A stretch of 64,000 nucleotides of DNA. Source: Cordylochernes scorpioides. Taxonomy: Eukaryota; Arthropoda; Arachnida; Pseudoscorpiones; Chernetidae. The notes below the pieces were generated by a model. That model saw only the letters and a program-made list of their open reading frames with translations, had not been told where the DNA came from and did no database searches. The first letter of the stretch is position 1; every line of letters begins with the position of its first letter. Of the stretch, positions 1 to 11,202 are shown piece by piece. Position numbers and translations under genes: made by a program. The stretch lies in NCBI GenBank assembly GCA_030710605.1, contig CP092865.1, positions 139,213,505 through 139,277,504 of the forward strand, written 5' to 3'.

Positions 1-1041
1 AACACAGCCCTCGCGAACGGTATACTTGACAATGGAATGTACCGACTCCACCTGGATGACAACCCCCAAACTCGCACATTCAAAGAAAATGTTGCAAAAC
101 AAAACCACTGCAAGAACAAAAATTGCCTCATGCTCTGGCACGACAGACTAGGACACAGAAATATAGAATCAATTAAGAAGATTCGAAATGAGAACCTAGC
201 AAGAGGACTAAGTCTAAATAACTGTTCGCACAGCACAGACTGCGTTCAGTGCATTCAAGGAAAACTCACCGAAACCCCATTTCCAAAGAAGACAGAGTAC
301 AGAGCAACTGAAACGCTTCAACTTGTCCACAGTGATATCTGCGGTCCATTACCAACTAACTCTCTCAGCGGTAAGAGATACTTCATCACCTTCACTGATG
401 ACTACAGCAGATACACGAAGACCTACCTCCTGAAAGGAAAAGACGAAGCCTATGAAAAAATAAAAGACTACGTCATCTCAGCACACACGGAATTTGGAAA
501 AAATATCCAAACCATACGGACAGACAACGGTCGTGAGTACGTAAACCGACAAGTTGAAGATTTCCTGAACCAAAGCGGAATCAAACATCAGCTAACAGTC
601 CCCTACTCACCAGCCCAGAACGGAGTAGCAGAAAGGAAAAATCGATCACTAATGGAGATGACAAGATGCATGCTGTTTGACTCAGGACTCCCACAGTCTC
701 TATGGGCGGAAGCGGTTACCACAGCTAATTACCTACACAACCGAATACCCTCGAAAGCTACAGACAAGACTCCTTTTGAACTATGGACCAACAGGAAGCC
801 CAGCCTGAAGCATCTAAAAAGATTCGGATGTAAAGCCTTCGCCTATATTCCCAAGATAAAAAGAAACAAGTTGGATAGCAAAGTTATCGAAGGGATTTTT
901 CTTGGATACGATGATCGAAGCAAAGGATACAGAATCCTGCACGACACAGACAACATCACAATCAGCAGATCCGTAAAATTTCTAGAAAAGAAAATGGGTT
1001 TCACCACGCTTCCACAAAAACAACTTCACCACAAGTACTAA
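1..1041 (+). pseudogene. copia pol fragment: GAG-pre-integrase and integrase core
   Basis: The frame is open from base 1, so the N-terminus lies outside; the first methionine at 37 is internal. Counting from that methionine, a zinc-binding HHCC module is visible (H34, H39, C68, C71). It is followed by the DDE integrase core: D99 in HSDICGP, D162 in RTDNGREY and E198 in NGVAERKN. The last two are 35 residues apart, the D35E spacing of copia and retroviral integrases. The enzyme joins element cDNA to the host genome. The frame ends at 1041 in the linker between integrase and reverse transcriptase. The catalytic triad is intact, but the polyprotein is broken downstream. Confidence 0.92.
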
Positions 1042-1346
1042 GTACAGATCTAACTTCCTCCAATCATTTTGGTAATGCAGAGGAAAGTCAGGAACCAGGA
1101 ACACAATCCGAAAACCTTGAGGACTCAGAAACCGAGGATTACCTTCAACCCGGTACAAGCACAGGAACACAAGGGGTCACACAAAGAAGATCCACGAGAC
1201 CAACAAAGGGAATACCTCCCATAAGAAAATGACTACATGCTGTACAAAACTGAAGCTCAGGACATTCTGACCAAGCCGCTACCAAGGCCGACATTTGAGA
1301 AGTTACGCTACAACCTCGTGATGTCTCCACATTCATGCCGGGGATT
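1042..1346 (+). pseudogene. copia pol remnant with RT and RNase H deleted
   Basis: After the stop at 1041 the linker continues in another frame. It reads an acidic E/D/T-rich stretch ending in RRSTRPTKGIPPIR, the usual lead-in to copia reverse transcriptase, then a stop. Only about 50 bases later the frame used by integrase resumes with DILTKPLPRPTFEKLR, the typical last residues of copia RNase H. The whole RT and nearly all RNase H are therefore gone. A purine-rich run (GCCGGGGA) just before the LTR is the likely polypurine tract. Confidence 0.8.
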
Positions 1347-1557
1347 TGTTGGATAACTGAATGCTACGACAGCTAGCGTCACACTGGACCTATCATCATC
1401 ACAACTGTTTTTGTTTACCTTCTTCTCTATACTTCAATAACTGTTCGCTACCATAACTTTGTCTTTTCTTGCTAAATGGATAATAAAGATTATTATCATA
1501 TAATCCTCAACGTCCTCATGCCTTCCTACAAGCTGTAAGTACCCAAATCTTACAACA
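1347..1557 (+). repeat. 3' LTR of copia element (211 bp)
   Basis: It starts TGTTGGATAAC and ends CTTACAACA, giving TGTTG/CAACA inverted ends. It follows the pol remnant and a purine tract. The next five bases, GTACT (1558-1562), are the predicted target duplication. The mirror arm reads the uninterrupted site ending at 49883. Confidence 0.88.
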
Positions 1558-2149
1558 GTACTTATTTTGTAGAAGATGCATAAGACTAAATGTTTAAAAC
1601 GTTATGCTCAGAGTTTATGAATGCATGTTTAAAAAATATTCTATGAATTTATGCTTTTTTTTTTTTTGAAATTTAATAAGCTTTAAAAATAGCAAATATC
1701 GTTAAATAAATTCATTTTTCCAATCAAAAGAAGAAAAAAATTTGTGTTTCGTGCAAAATATTTTAAAAATATATTCTTAACAAAAGTTAAAAAAAAAAAC
1801 TTTCTTTACCTGAAGGAAAAAGTAACTAGGGGAAAAAAAAGAGGTGAAAACTTTCGCAAATAGTAAGTAGATTTCCTTCCCATCTATCTGATTCTAAAGA
1901 CCACCAAAATATCCTCCTTGAAGGTATCTGCTGCATATTTATTTGAAATGGATGGATAGCTAAATCGGGGAAAAAAGCAGGGTCACGTCATGTGTGTGCG
2001 GAGGAAATTCTAAAGTATATGTTGAGAGGGGAAAAAGGAAAGGAATACGCTGCCAAAAGAAACAAACCAGGAAAGAATAACAGCACCTCCCTCAAAATTT
2101 GTCAGACAGGTAAGAAGGATAGAATGAAAACAAATAGGAAAATTCGGGG

Positions 2150-2400
2150 AAAGAATGATGTGGGCGGGGTAGAGCAGAAGGTCAGTCAGTGGAAGCAGAC
2201 GCCAAGTAGGGGCAGGAAACGCATCAGCCGATACTTCCGGATGACCTCGTTCTGTTCTCTCGTCTGCGGAGAAAGTCCTCCATTCTTAAGGAGGGGGTCA
2301 CGAGATGTGGCACAAATAAAAAATATCATTTTTAACATCGTTTGATTTCAAATTGTTTTGGGCGCCATTTTGATTCCCTACTTTTAACTCTCTAAAAATA
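2150..2400. other. GC-richer segment, possible promoter; function unknown
   Basis: A GC-richer island in AT-rich DNA, present almost unchanged in the other arm (49040-49290). It holds an ETS-like ACTTCCGGATGAC and a GGGCGCCATTTTG block resembling overlapping E2F and YY1 sites. A 117-codon open frame crosses it (1992-2345) and is nearly identical in both arms. It shows no recognisable domain, so I do not call it a gene. Confidence 0.25.
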
Positions 2401-2693
2401 AAATAAAAATATACTATTTTTAAAAAACGATTTATGAACGTAAAAAAAAAATATATTTTTAGTGATGCTCTCTTTTTTTTTTTTTTTCTTTCTTTCAAAG
2501 AAGTTTTTCTTTTTGATGAATGAGTTTTATATTTCTATTTAAATTTTCTATATATATATATATATAGTGTAGAAACTATATAACAAAATTATAACAGTGA
2601 TTCTAAATATTTTTCTAAATATTTTTCTAATCTTTAAATGATCATAATAGTGAAGATAATCTTAATACAAACCGGACTATAAAATTAAATAAC

Positions 2694-2750
<57 letters not shown>

Positions 2751-4230
2751 ACATGATTTTGTTTTAAATTTTAAAGGAAGGGTATTATATACCTATACAT
2801 AATTTGTCAAAAATAGGAAAAATAAAATGTTTTTATTTGCATGTATAAGTGCATCTAGTTTTGTGTATTAAAAGACAAAAATATAATTTATAAGATTGAT
2901 AAATTTTAAATGATAAATTTTAAATATTTATATTTTTACGTTAACTATTTTTTTATAGATATAAAATAATTTATTTTTATTACTTTTTCAGCATAAAGAG
3001 AAAGTGATAAAACTATTAATAAAATTATATTATAATAAACTATAAAATACTACATTTTTTAAGTGTATTGTTTTTATTAAGATTATATGCCCCCTTTAAT
3101 TTTTTTTATCAGTATATTGATTTTTATAATAAGATCGTATAATAATATTTTTACATAATTCTTATGATTATAATTTAAAAATCATTTTAATAATAGCTTT
3201 TGCACTTTTAAGACATTTCACACTTTAATTACATTTTATTACTAATCGATATTTTTCGAAAATTTTATAAAAAATTGTAGATATTATTCTCTAGATAATT
3301 TTTAGTTTTATTAGAAAGATATTTTATTTTAATTGAAATTAGTCTATTTTAGACATTTTTATATCCATTTTTATTCAATTAATAGAAATAATACATTTGA
3401 ATTTTTTTTAAATAAAGTTAATTATTGTTTAATATGGCTTTACATTTTTACTATATTATCGCTACACGATATTTACAAAGCCATATACAAAGCCGATACT
3501 TTAGCCATTTTCATAACTGCGTTTTTTTTTAGATTTTTTTTATAGGTTCAAAGTCAACAACACTTAAGTTAGCCTTATCCTTGAGTGCTTCGATATTCAT
3601 TCAGAAATAGGAAAATTAATATTATTCGAAAATTAATAAATATATTCAATTTTGAAAATTTATATTTACTAGAACATTAGCTTATCACACATATGATGGA
3701 GAAATTTCTAAACCAAATGCTAACTTGTATCATGTTTTCATTTAACATTTAAATCTATTCAACAAAATAACCTGTATCGATAATTAATATGAAAACATCA
3801 GATTTCGAGGGATAAACCTTTTTTTTAAATCCGGTTTTTGTATATTCATAGATTTCATTCCTTTGGATAAGAAAGCTTATTCGTCTAGGGTTAAGCTGAC
3901 TTTTATTTTATTTCAATTAAAGCGCTATGTCCCCTTAGGGACACTTGCGCTGTCATACATGTATGTCTTTACATTTGTCTATACATATATATACAATAAT
4001 TTTAGGCCGTGAATAGAATAGCCATATGATGTTAACAATGAGAAAGAGAGAGAAAAAGAACTGTGTACAAAGAAAGAAGTGTTGATAGGTTAACTATTTT
4101 ATTGAGGTTTTCGTTTAGATTTACTTTAGGGTTATTAAATATCAATGCCCAGCTTTTTTTTATTTAAAAAAAGAAACTTATCCCTTGAAGCCTAATGATT
4201 TTATTTTAATTTTTTAAACCAATATTTATG
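2401..4230. other. AT-rich stretch, no gene seen; (TA)n at 2697-2748
   Basis: Very AT-rich sequence with a pure TA dinucleotide run. Around 3920-3990 a short GC-richer block (AAGCGCTATGTCCCC) resembles one at 22018-22050 and may be a shared repeat end. The mirror is 40714-48440 of the right arm, where the LTR element inserted. Confidence 0.7.
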
Positions 4231-4233
4231 AAA

Positions 4234-4860
4234 GTCGGTGGATGAGAGGGTAACACGCTCGATTCCCGACAATAAGTCGGTGGATGAGAGGGTAACATGC
4301 TCGATTCCCGACAATAAGTCGGTGGATGAGAGGGTAACACGCTCGATTCCCGACAATAAGTCGGTGGATGAGAGGGTAACACGCTCGATTCCCGACAATA
4401 AGTCGGTGGATGAGAGGGTAACACGCTCGATTCCCGACAATAAGTCGGTAGATGAGAGGGTAACACGCTCGATTCCCGACAATAAGTCGGTGGATGAGAG
4501 GGTAACACGCTCGATTCCCGACAATAAGTCGGTGGATGAGAGGGTAACACGCTCGATTCCCGACAATAAGTCGGTGGATGAGAGGGTAACACGCTCGATT
4601 CCCGACAATAAGTCGGTGGATGAGAGGGTAACACGCTCGATTCCCGACAATAAGTCGGTGGATGAGAGGGTAACACGCTCGATTCCCGACAATAAGTCGG
4701 TGGATGAGAGGGTAACACGCTCGATTCCCGACAATAAGTCGGTGGATGAGAGAGTAACACGCTCGATTCCCGACAATAAGTCGGTGGATGAGAGGGTAAC
4801 ACGCTCGATTCCCGACAATAAATCTGTGGATGAGAGGGTATCACGCTCGATTCCCGACAG
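4234..4860 (+). repeat. 42-bp tandem array, 15 copies, derived from a SINE head
   Basis: The unit begins GTCGGTGGATGAGAGGGTAA and ends CGATTCCCGACAATAA. Because 42 is a multiple of 3 and the unit has no stop in several frames, long open frames appear on both strands; they are not evidence of protein. A single-copy version of the same sequence heads the SINE-like element at 15598, so the array is an amplified tRNA-like head. Each unit keeps a near B-box (GCTCGATTCC). Confidence 0.95.
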
Positions 4861-5015
4861 TCATGAACCGGGATTGAATCCCGCGTTAAAATTTTGTTTA
4901 ATATGTGAATAACCTTCACATATTATTCACCGTTTCAATTATCATGAACTAGGTTGCTCTTGCTGAGCGGTACCTACGAGGTACCTCGTATTGATGTGAA
5001 TTTGAACCAGGAACC
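4861..5015 (+). mobile_element. SINE-like body following the 42-bp array
   Basis: Directly after the last unit comes an AACCGGGATTGAATCCCGC block (T-arm/B-box-like), then a tail with CATGAACTAGGTTGCTCTTG and a short GGTACC-containing hairpin. The same tail follows the single-copy head at 15598-15780 and its mirror at 27560-27722. The sequence is tRNA-derived; the exact 3' end is uncertain. Confidence 0.6.
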
Positions 5016-5419
5016 AGGAGCTGAAGTTTAAGCTAGGGAGCAGCTTGTAATGGGATAAGAAAAATTCTACTCAATCTCTTATTGTAGAACGATATTTGTA
5101 AATTATCCCGAATGTGTTTCTTTTGAACGAAAAATCGAAATTTATTTAAAGGAGAAATAACGATTATTTCAATCTCTTATACAATAATTAACTTTACTTG
5201 AGATAAAACTAAATTGTAATATTTGTATTTATAAATGTGTGTGTGTTATTGCTATCTATCGATACTATTATTAGTTACAGATTATTTGTATTTCTTGATT
5301 GAAAAATATATAAAATGTCTAATATATATAAGCCAAATTTTAAAATTATTTTTTTTATTTCGAATATAAAATAGGAATCCTATTATTATAGGATTTTCAC
5401 TGTGAATTTAAAAATTTAA

Positions 5420-5712
5420 GGGGGTCGGTGGAAGTGAGAGTCTAAACCGTTGGTTTTGGACCGCTACGACCCGGGTTCGATTCCCGCATTGAGCACTTTT
5501 TCTGATAAATGGCCCCCGATTCTTGCAAAAGTCCAAACCCACCAGCGAGTGCAATTAATCAAACGGGTTCTGGCACATTTGTAAATGCAAAGTCGAACTG
5601 CTTTTCTCATGTGTAGACATGTGGTGCACTTACAGTAAAAACAGTCGCTTACTTCTTCCAACCATGATTATCATGGCCTGTACCACGTGTACTAGGGATA
5701 AGCAAAAAAAGG
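5420..5712 (+). mobile_element. tRNA-derived SINE, about 290 bp
   Basis: The head is tRNA-like and carries a perfect pol III B box GGTTCGATTCC at 5474-5484. A conserved body contains CATGTGTAGACATGTGGTGC, and the element ends near ACTAGGGATAAGC plus an A-rich tail. Copies occur at 39109-39392 (mirror, minus strand) and 63466-63765 (outside the palindrome), which shows a dispersed family. The 65-codon antisense frame across it is a shadow. Confidence 0.9.
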
Positions 5713-7654
5713 TATTTAAAAATGTATTACTAAAAAATGTAAAAGATAATTAAAACATAAACACATTGTTATTTTAAGCCTTATTTATAGTTATTTTACA
5801 TACATTGTTGATTAAACGTTAATAATACTCTGCTTCAAATATATTTACTAATATAGCGAACTTAAAAGTTAGTTTGAAATCTATTTAGAGTATTATTTCC
5901 TTCAGGGTTAGTCAAAACTGACTATAATAGAAACATCGTCTGCTAAATTGAAGGCATTCGTGTTGACTTTGCTTAGAATTATTAATGAAACTGATCCCAA
6001 TAATTATTAATTAAACATTATATTTATTGATTTACAAGAGAGAGAACAAAATATAAAAGGGAAACTAATATTAAACAAAGGAACTTTTTTCTGTTTCGGT
6101 TAGCTCCTATTTACCTGTGAGCTTACACACACTCTATGGTAACAATTAATTAATATATATACAACAATTCGTAAATTTTAGAGAATGAAGATTTGAATAA
6201 AATAATAATAATAAAAGAAATATTATACAGATAAGTTAAAAATGATCTTCAATATTTTATTCAAATTAACAGACTTCAAACGAAGTTTAAAACTCGTGAT
6301 CTGTTTTCTTCATAATGCGTTGTGTCGCTGGAGACCCGCTGGCGATTTTCCACCAAATTCTATAACTGCGAACTTTTGCATATGTTGATAAGATGCAATA
6401 AAATTCTGTTAATTGTCAATTGTCGACGATTTTTTTTATTATATCTGTCAATGCTATTTAAAGAAGGTTATCTATAGACTATGTTTACAATATGTGACCC
6501 ATATCAGTTTATTGCAATTTTTAATTTCATTTTTATCTAAAGACTATAAAATATAAAACTTCAATAGCCTATAGGGGATGTTGGATAGTGATTTTCGCGA
6601 TTCGGTACAGCATATATTCTATTTTTTAAATATTAATAATAGCTCAAATTTATAGGCAAATAGGAATCAAAAGATTCCAATAGATTATAAAGAATATATA
6701 TTTCTTGATTTTTTTTCTTTTCTTCATAATATGTTTGAATATTTTAATGCGTACTTATATTCTATTCATAACAAATAATAATTGCTCAAATATATATATA
6801 TGCAAATAGGAATCAAAGATACCAAAAGATTATAAAGAAGTCATTCTATCTTTATCTTCTTCATAATCTGTTGGAATATTTTATAATGCGTATTTATATT
6901 CTATATTCAGTCTAGGCTTCAGGAAGAACATGGTTATTGCCAGGATTTGGTACCTCAATTTGCATATCACAAAAGCGAGTCTTAACTTTCATTGACTATT
7001 TGTTCAGGGCGAATACAATTTCACAAAATACTGCATTTTGATTTGAGTCAAAAGATCGCCAGAATACACCCTTTTTTGCTGTTACGATATATTTTATGCA
7101 TTTCCTTATGAGAAATAAGGAAATTCACAAAATCTATCGTAACAGCAAAAAAATGGGATATTCTAATAAAGTGAAATAGTAGAACCAATACTCCTTCTGC
7201 ATTTTCCCCATTGAATTAATGTTTACCAATATGCGCGCGCAAATATAGTTTGACAAATGTTTGAACTCTGTCCACTACATCAGCAGGAATTCCCTTGACT
7301 GAAGATCAATCAATATATAAAAAGACAAGACTATAAATATTTTTAAAAAAGAAAGCAAGGAACCCCCGAGCACAACTTGCTAGTGAAACCAACAGACCGA
7401 CAAAAAAAAACTAATTGGTCTTATTTTCCATCTAATCTAATCACTTAATTATAAACAATTTGGAACGGAATTTACAATTAAAATGAGGGAAGAAGAAAGA
7501 GTTAATAAGGCAACATCTTAAGTTTTCATTCCACTGCTCTTTTTGTCTTGATGGCCTCAAAGTACGTTGGCATCAGAGAAGGAAACAGTCTTATTCTGAA
7601 GAGAAGGATTCATCAGTGAATTTTCGAGAAAAAGAGGCAAGCAGATCATGATGA
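5713..7654. other. no gene seen; short hairpin at 7067-7157
   Basis: AT-rich sequence without recognisable coding. At 7067-7157 about 35 bases centred on TTTTTTGCTGTTACGAT are repeated inverted, forming a strong foldback. The hairpin is conserved in the mirror at 37655-37745. Confidence 0.6.
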
Positions 7655-8225
7655 ACGATCTTGTGAAATATCCAGTAATATCTCAACTTAAGTTGTATAA
7701 ACTCGCATAAAATTGAAGTTGTGAGTGTTTTTTAGTAATTCTTAAACAAAATATGTAAATATATCTTGAACGAATAGCTTTGTGCAAAATGTCCAGTAAT
7801 ATCCAAATATCCCAGTTTACGTTGCATAGACTTACATTAACTTGAAGTTGCGCGTGTTCTCTTGATTTCTAATGATTCTTAAACAAAAGAAGTAAACATA
7901 TCTTGAACGTATGGTTTTGTAAAAATGCCCAGTAAATCTCAGCTTACGTTGTAAAGACTTTTATAAACTTGGTGTTGGGCATGTTCTTGATTTCAAATGA
8001 TTCTTAAACAAAAGAGGTAAACACAAGATATTGATGAACGAATGACTTGGTGAAATGTACAGTAATATCTCAGCTTACGTTTCATAGACTTACATGTATT
8101 CAGAGATACGTACATTCATGATTTTCGATAATCTTCAACAAGAGAGATGAAGATGGATCTTGCTGAAGGAATGGTTTTGTAAAATATCCAGTAAATCCCA
8201 ATTTACTCTCCACGGACTTTACAGA
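7655..8225. repeat. degenerate tandem repeat, unit about 125 bp, 4-5 copies
   Basis: Each unit contains a segment like CTTGAACGAATGG, then CCAGTAATATCTCAGCTTACG, then TTCTTAAACAAAAGAGGTAA. The mirror array at 36340-37165 has a similar copy number with different mutations. Confidence 0.8.
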
Positions 8226-8424
8226 TATTCAAAAATTCTTCACTGTATGTGTGTCATAACACGTATTAATATAAGGTAGGAACGCGCCATCTATATAAAG
8301 GAAATGAAAGCTTTATATATAAACACGATTGTTTCTTGTACACATAAAACAAACTTCTAACTGGCCTTGTCCTTATTGTTTTCGAAAGAACATTGCTCGA
8401 TGCAAATATTTATATGTAATTCTA

Positions 8425-8655
8425 CTGTCCTAAAAACTTATATCCATAGTTTACTTGAATAACATTTCTAAGATTCCACACTTCAGTCTAGCCTATATAA
8501 GCAGAATTGTTCAATATAGCATTAGAGCTCTAAGAAGCGGTTTGGTACATATTGGTGTAGATTAAATTGGTGAAACCGCTGGGAAGGTTCACCACTGATG
8601 AGCCAAACCCTCCCTATATATTTTTCATTGCAATAAGGATAATAGAAGTTTGTTT
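8425..8655 (+). mobile_element. element A (foldback, HHR-like core), left copy 1
   Basis: It has eroded ends of the form TTCTACTGTCC...GGATAATAGAAG and the family core at 8536-8606: AGCGGT, TGGT, TTGGT-GAAA, ACCGCT, ACCA-CTGATGA, GCCAA. Compared with other copies a short stretch is inserted between the second and third helix strands. The mirror copy is 35695-35950 (minus). Confidence 0.75.
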
Positions 8656-9990
8656 CATGTGTAAAATAATTGTGCTCTAAATCTTTACTTTCCTATACTA
8701 CGTATGGTAGACGTGCAGTCTCCATTTACGAATTGCGATTATTGTGATCATGTTATGCGTTTTGGATACAACTTGAAAGCTAGTCGGATAAACCAAGCCG
8801 TTACAAGAATCCCAAGTCAGAAGAATTTTACGTCAATCTGATATATCTATCAAATCTTTCATCCAAAATGATAGTTCGATGTTAGAGAGAAGGAATCATG
8901 TCAAGAGGTCAAATTGTACAAAATAATTTCCCCCAAAAGGATCCAATCAAAAGGAAGAGGCATCCTGACCAGAAATGCGGAAGTGGAAGATCCCAAAGAG
9001 TTGATAGATCCTTTAATGACAGTAGGTCAATTGTGGGGATATCAAATTACAATCGTTCTTAGAAACAACGTTTCGTTTTTTTTTTAGCGAGTTTTAATCG
9101 AATATTTATTCACCTATTCCTGTTCTTTCTAAAAGAATAACAATATTCCATCGTATCAGCTAAAGCAATAATTCTATTTCTTTTATTTCAACACACAAAA
9201 CGCGATATCTCGAATAGGGGATAATTGCATCGATTTACATTTTTAAACAGAAACGGTTATAAACATATTATACAAAAATTAAATGAATAAAAAAAAAACC
9301 GATGAGATATATTAGAAACCTGATACTTCCAGGTTAGAAAGATAATCATAAATATAATTACAAAAATAGTTAAACCTATGATAATTCTCTCCGCTATTTA
9401 CAAATTGATATAGATCTACAACATTGTTTACTGTCTGTTGTCTAGCGCTAAAAAGAGTGGACATTCCAACAGTAGGTGTCTCGAGTCCTGGTTTAAATAA
9501 AGCAATATTAGAATTATGAAAATATTGTATCCAAATATTTATATTTTACGAACAGGATATTAAGTTTAATATTTATATCTTGTGCTATTCTGTTTATACT
9601 TCCCTTATTGCTTGTCTTGTATTTTTTAAATTTCAGTTTGTGCTTGTGTCTTAATAAATTGCTGCGTCATCCTTAAGTTTGACTTTCCAATTTTCTACGT
9701 TACAATATTCTTTTTATATTTCGGGAAAGTGATGTTGACATAATCAGAAGAGGTAAATTATTTAAAATACGACACACTTCTACCAGTTTATTTTTTAGAG
9801 TATCTCTCTATTTTATTTTATTTTAATTTTGTTTTAAAACGTGAACAAGATTTTTGTCTCAAATGTCGAAAAAAAAAAAACCTCTTCTGAGGCCTAAGTC
9901 TTTTTTTTATTTTATTTAGAATGCCGGCCAGGCAATATCTATTTTCAGAAGATATGTGCAAATAAGTACCATGTTATCGTCACGTTACTA
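8656..9990. other. no gene seen
   Basis: Unique-looking AT-rich sequence matching the right arm at about 33600-35690. At 9845-9960 lies a fragment of a dispersed family also seen near 15480 and 33600 (shared GCCGGCCAGGCA and poly-T stretch). Confidence 0.5.
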
Positions 9991-9992
9991 TA

Positions 9993-10196
9993 TACACTCA
10001 TGGACAAAACACACATAGACAAGGAAATGGAAAATCTTTGATGTCACCTGTTTGTTTGTTTGAAGGAGACAGAGTCAATTTTGTTCACACTTGGTTATCT
10101 CGTGTGTCTTCAATAAAGGTCTCTGTAATATCTTTCAGAATCCCGATATACATGCTAAAAGGTACAACTTCCTCAAGTTTTGTCTATGAGTGTATA
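9993..10196. mobile_element. Tc1/mariner-type MITE flanked by TA
   Basis: Inverted ends CACTCATGGACAAAAC and its complement (GTTTTGTCTATGAGTG) are flanked by TA on both sides. It is about 200 bp with no coding capacity. The mirror copy (32868-33545) has one inner segment amplified into a 76-bp tandem array. Confidence 0.75.
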
Positions 10197-10261
10197 ATTG
10201 TTGATTTTTAATTATTTTACAATATATTAGCCAAATACCCTTTTTCTTGATTAATCAAGGA

Positions 10262-10320
10262 AACTCAATCAAGCACGCGTTTCAAGCTATTGGATATCAG
10301 CGTGGGGAGGGCCTAGCTCA
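10262..10320 (-). ncRNA. degenerate hammerhead ribozyme remnant
   Basis: On the minus strand it reads CCACG-CTGATA, an eroded stem II, then GAAACGCGT. These pieces match the intact ribozyme at 31588-31629, but the core has lost G8/A9 and a pairable stem II. Not expected to cleave. Confidence 0.5.
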
Positions 10321-10399
10321 TCCGTGGCGAACTCTCCCAGCGGTTTTAGTAGTTTTATCGAAAAGACAGCTCGGGTATTATATTGAGCTATTGTTCCAT

Positions 10400-10905
10400 T
10401 CTAGCTAGTAATTTGAAGGAATTCATTGTACATGTATTTGGGGTTTATGAACCTCCCTTTAAAAAATAAACGATTTATAGCCCGTCAAAGGATTCTATGG
10501 CTATTTTTCCCCGAGGATATCACGGGATTTTGGAACAGCAACCCTTTAAATTGCTACTTCTGCAATGTTGGTATCCAAGACAATTTGGTTCATTATCTAT
10601 TCCATTGCCCATTCCTTCATGAAAAGAGACTGGAAATTCACGAAATTTCGGGGCTAACTCACTATAATGAACAACATGTGTATAAAATCTTCACTACTCT
10701 CCTGCTGGATAAAACATTTGTTTATAAATATTTAAAAAATTTCAAGGCGATTGATAAAATGAGGGAAGAAGTGCTCAACTCCACAGACAACGGCTGATTG
10801 CTCCCCCTCCCCTGTAAATTGCTTTTACTCCTCACTCATGTACATATATAACCTTTTAGGGGAATCCCCTTGTAGGACAATAGTGTCGTAATAAAGGTTT
10901 TGTTG
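10400..10905 (+). mobile_element. 5'-truncated LINE (non-LTR retrotransposon) 3' end
   Basis: A C-terminal coding fragment is followed by a short 3' UTR ending in AATAAAGGTTTTGTTG. The same architecture (last ORF codons, GGGGAATCCCCTTGTA-like hairpin, AATAAAG, GT-rich tail) recurs near 21100 and in the 124-bp array at 56985. The mirror copy is 32155-32650 (minus). Confidence 0.8.
10426..10797 (+). pseudogene. LINE ORF2 C-terminal zinc-knuckle fragment
   Basis: 123 codons with no reverse transcriptase motifs, only the C-terminal tail of a LINE ORF2. Residues about 44-62 contain the knuckle: CYFCNVGIQDNLVHYLFHC has the spacing C-x2-C-x8-H-x4-C seen at the end of many LINE polyproteins. In the full protein this region follows the RT and is thought to bind nucleic acid. 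The methionine at 10426 is only the first in frame; the true N-terminus was lost by 5' truncation. The mirror copy is frameshifted inside the knuckle. Confidence 0.8.
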
Positions 10906-11032
10906 TATTTAGGGTTGATGCGATATATTCCTATTATCCCAAAGCCCTTATGTCCAAAATGTCCTAAATACCAAGAATTCCTCCAGAACATACCAATACA
11001 ATAGTAGAGCGGTTTATTCAAAGTTAATATTT

Positions 11033-11128
11033 ACTTAGGGGTCTGGGTAGACACGAATGGGTGGTCTGAACCGTTGGTTTTCCACCGCTACGAACCGGGA
11101 TTGAATCCCCACATCCCTGGAGGACTTG
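11033..11128 (+). mobile_element. tRNA-like SINE head fragment
   Basis: TCTAAACCG/CTGAACCG, GTTGGTTTTCCACCGCTACG and a degenerate B box in GGGATTGAATCCCC resemble the head of the 5420 SINE. The 3' body is absent. It lies just downstream of the LINE tail, as does its mirror at 31953-32035. Confidence 0.65.
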
Positions 11129-11202
11129 ATATTTTTACTCAATATATCTTTATATCTATTTACTTCCCTAGTATTTAACCTTATAAAACCTTATATCAAA
11201 TA

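Larger units (their letters stand above)
1..1557 (+). mobile_element. Ty1/copia retrotransposon, 3' part (5' end outside window)
   Basis: Copia-type pol sequence runs directly into a 3' LTR of the TGTTG...CAACA type. The order GAG-pre-integrase, integrase core, end of RNase H, purine-rich tract, LTR is that of copia. The reverse transcriptase and most of RNase H are missing, so the copy is internally deleted and dead. The element ends at 1557, exactly where the inverted-repeat left arm begins. It has therefore inserted into that arm, and the arm probably continues upstream of the element, outside the window. Confidence 0.9.

Noticed and set aside
1992-2345. 117-codon gene conserved in both arms
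   Set aside because: Conservation equals that of the neighbouring non-coding arm sequence; no domain, basic low-complexity composition.
4234-4860. CRISPR-like direct repeats
   Set aside because: Units are contiguous with no unique spacers, the context is eukaryotic, and the unit is explained by a SINE head.
4201-4919. Repeat-protein genes in the 42-bp array (three overlapping frames)
   Set aside because: Period divisible by three and lacking stops gives open frames on both strands; no start context or flanking exons.
5464-5661. 65-codon ORF, also at 39149 and 63418
   Set aside because: Lies antisense or across a SINE; repeated only because the SINE is.
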